Below are positions 62,641-64,000 of a stretch of DNA of 64,000 nt, one piece after another (position 1 is the first letter of the stretch; each line of letters starts with the position of its first letter). The DNA lies in contig NZ_JAMKQJ010000005.1 in the NCBI RefSeq assembly GCF_024643205.1, positions 1 through 64,000 on the forward strand. Reading direction: 5' to 3'. A program made the position numbers and the translations under genes. The stretch is from Parapedobacter tibetensis (GTDB lineage: Bacteria; Bacteroidota; Bacteroidia; Sphingobacteriales; Sphingobacteriaceae). The notes below the pieces were generated by a model. That model searched no databases and had not been told where the DNA came from. It saw nothing but the letters and a program-made list of their open reading frames with translations.

Positions 62641-62648
62641 TACCTTTG
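62641..62648 (+). promoter_or_regulatory. -7 box of the aquaporin gene
   Basis: TACCTTTG matches TAnnTTTG. GTTG lies 18 nt upstream (62619-62622) as a -33 element. The start codon is 22 nt after the box, which supports ATG 62671. Confidence 0.6.
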
Positions 62649-62670
62649 GTTATACCAATTTTCAAAAATC

Positions 62671-63387
62671 ATGGAGATAAAAACATCAACTAAATTCGTA
62701 GCCGAATTGGTTGGCACCTTCGGACTGGTGCTTTTCGGATGCGGCGCTGCTGTTGTGGCAGGAACTGACACACTCGCAGGCCTTTCGGGCTTGGGCTTAT
62801 TGGGGATTTCATTTGCCTTTGGCTTGGCGGTCGTCGTGTTTGCGTATGCCATCGGTGGCATCAGCGGTTGCCACATCAACCCAGCCATCACCATTGCAAT
62901 GCTGGTAAACGGAAAAATTTCCGTTATGGACGCTATTGTCTACATCATTGCGCAATTAATCGGTGCATTGCTGGGAGCCTTTGTGTTGCAACAGGTGCTT
63001 AGCGGACAATTGGCAGGGTTTACGGCAGGTGATTGGGCTTATGGTTCCAATGGTTGGGGAGCTGGATACCAGAATGAATATGGTACTTCCGCAGCATTCC
63101 TTGTCGAAGCCGTGCTTACTTTCCTGTTTTTGTTTGTGATATTTGGCGTTACCTCCAAATGGGGTAATGGTAACATGGCTGGACTGGCAATTGGCCTCAC
63201 GTTGGTGCTTATTCACTTGGTAGCCATCCCGATTACGGGTACTTCCGTGAACCCGGCACGTAGCTTTGGACCAGCCTTATTAGCCGGAGGTGTGGCATTG
63301 AGCCAATTGTGGCTATTTATCGTGGCACCAATAGTGGGAGCTGTGGTTGCTGCAGTGGTGTGGCGTATTCTGGAGCCTAAGGGATAA
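62671..63387 (+). CDS. Aquaporin (MIP family)
   Basis: 239 residues from ATG 62671. Six transmembrane segments and both NPA boxes: GCHINPAITIA and TSVNPARSFGPAL. The second box followed by Arg, the FVLQQVL and length resemble AqpZ-type water channels. Selectivity-filter residues include His in LVLIHLVAIP and Arg of NPAR, which favour water over glycerol. The strong terminator at 63414 ends the unit. Confidence 0.94.
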   Translation: MEIKTSTKFVAELVGTFGLVLFGCGAAVVAGTDTLAGLSGLGLLGISFAFGLAVVVFAYAIGGISGCHINPAITIAMLVNGKISVMDAIVYIIAQLIGALLGAFVLQQVLSGQLAGFTAGDWAYGSNGWGAGYQNEYGTSAAFLVEAVLTFLFLFVIFGVTSKWGNGNMAGLAIGLTLVLIHLVAIPITGTSVNPARSFGPALLAGGVALSQLWLFIVAPIVGAVVAAVVWRILEPKG

Positions 63388-63413
63388 CTGTACGGATTGT
63401 ATATGGTTAAATT

Positions 63414-63452
63414 AAGCCCTTGGGAGGTTCACAACCTCCCAAGGGCTTTTTT
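63414..63452 (+). terminator. Strong Rho-independent terminator after the aquaporin gene
   Basis: A perfect 16-bp stem (AAGCCCTTGGGAGGTT with its complement, loop CAC) followed by TTTTTT. Confidence 0.92.
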
Positions 63453-63524
63453 CATGTCATCATAAAACTTAACTCAAGATTAATACTAAGAGCCTTACTT
63501 TTGGAGCGTTAAACAAATGGACAA

Positions 63525-63725
63525 ATGGATGGTCAATTATTGGAACGGTTGCGGACCGGAGAGATTGGTGCATTCACCGAATTGTACAACCAATATTGGG
63601 AATCGCTGTATAACTCTTCTTTGAAACGCATTGGCAACGCGGATGATGCAAAGGATTTGATTCAGGATCTTTTCGTGACTATTTGGACAAGAAAGGATCG
63701 ACTACCTGAAACCATCATCAATTGA
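63525..63725 (+). pseudogene. Truncated FecI-type ECF sigma factor
   Basis: 66 codons. GEIGAFTELYNQYWESLYNS and DDAKDLIQDLFVTIWTRKDR are region 2 of a FecI-like sigma factor. The frame stops after LPETIIN, and regions 3-4 (about 120 residues) are absent; the bases after the stop do not continue in any frame. Truncated by deletion. Confidence 0.6.
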
Positions 63726-63796
63726 CAGCATTAATGAAAAACCTTGGTGGTTGCAATAAAATCTGTATTATTGGGAGCCAATAACATCACTTAACC

Positions 63797-64000
63797 ATGG
63801 AATCAAGAAGAACCTTCCTTAAAAAAGCTGCGCTGTTGGCCGGTGCCACGGCAACCGTCCAAATGATACCCGAATCCATCCAACGGGCACTCGCCATTGA
63901 CGCGCAAGCGGGTAGCACCTACCTGGATGCTGAACACATCGTTTTTCTGATGCAGGAAAACCGCTCATTCGATCATTGCTATGGTACATTGCGCGGCGTG
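63797..64000 (+). CDS. Tat-exported phosphocholine-specific phospholipase C-like protein (3' cut by window edge)
   Basis: 68 codons visible. Twin-arginine signal SRRTFLKKAALLAG, cleaved near LAIDA. Mature start EHIVFLMQENRSFDHCYGTL is the signature of the acid phosphatase/phospholipase C superfamily, where Glu and Asn bind the metal. The rest lies outside the window. Confidence 0.85.
   Translation, partial: MESRRTFLKKAALLAGATATVQMIPESIQRALAIDAQAGSTYLDAEHIVFLMQENRSFDHCYGTLRGV

Overview
The window looks like a chromosome segment from a member of the Bacteroidota, most likely Sphingobacteriaceae or a close relative. The evidence is a TonB-dependent receptor C-terminus at the left edge, short lipoproteins with a late lipobox Cys, a LytS/LytTR pair, FtsX-like permease debris, frequent TAnnTTTG promoter boxes and weak Shine-Dalgarno signals. 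I recognise no rRNA, tRNA or CRISPR array.

Layout. 1-5.2 kb: end of a TonB receptor, secreted protein/lipoprotein genes, then a decayed stretch (toxin-antitoxin remnants, a long 21-nt-period repeat island, two gene fragments). 5.2-9 kb: serine hydrolase, a DUF6265-YCII fusion, a DUF4287/DUF5655 protein and a frameshifted gene. 9.1-14 kb: sensor kinase and LytTR regulator followed by two paralogous NlpE-like secreted proteins, an intradiol-dioxygenase-like protein and a YceI lipoprotein. 14.1-18.1 kb: esterase, several pseudogenes, a perfect 48-bp palindrome and an Rpn-type nuclease.

18.4-30.6 kb is the standout. It is a ten-gene, single-strand block read in the order prenyl diphosphate synthase, dxs, ispH, terpene synthase, dxr, then five more terpene synthases. 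The cluster carries precursor supply (DXS, DXR, IspH), chain elongation and six class I cyclases that arose at least partly by tandem duplication. All six keep the pyrophosphate-sensing Arg, an NSE-like motif and a C-terminal RY pair, while two have altered metal-binding motifs. This is a self-contained terpenoid factory with no oxidase or transferase gene visible beside it.

30.8-37.6 kb is an accessory island. A tyrosine recombinase gene follows a TolC-type outer membrane protein fragment. Then come three AT-rich gene modules in one orientation (membrane protein; ABC ATPase + permease; Crp regulator + membrane protein), each followed by a 120-130-nt inverted-repeat element with GTTAGCG-like ends. 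This resembles an integron cassette array, but the recombinase lacks an obvious IntI insertion. Gene scraps and a decayed toxin-antitoxin pair follow.

37.8-49.6 kb is mostly ordinary: exported superoxide dismutase with an unusual second sphere, TRIC channel, beta-propeller lipoprotein, PAP2-beta-barrel fusion, peroxiredoxin-like lipoprotein, flavoprotein disulfide reductase-like enzyme, prfC, SulP transporter, TauE and DoxX. 49.9-52.5 kb: DUF4180, a second 21-nt repeat island, a HigBA-type module, an ASCH protein and a gene with an internal deletion. 52.7-57.3 kb: an arsenic locus (permease, Cys-rich small protein, ArsR, DUF6428, ArsC, Acr3, SigZ) in which three unrelated proteins end in SGCC. 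57.5-64 kb: YefM/YoeB-type pair, a mosaic pseudogene, an outer membrane protein, a Crp regulator, an unknown gene, a third 21-nt repeat island, a lipoprotein sensor kinase, hairpin tandem repeats, aquaporin, a truncated ECF sigma gene and the start of a Tat-exported phospholipase C-like gene.
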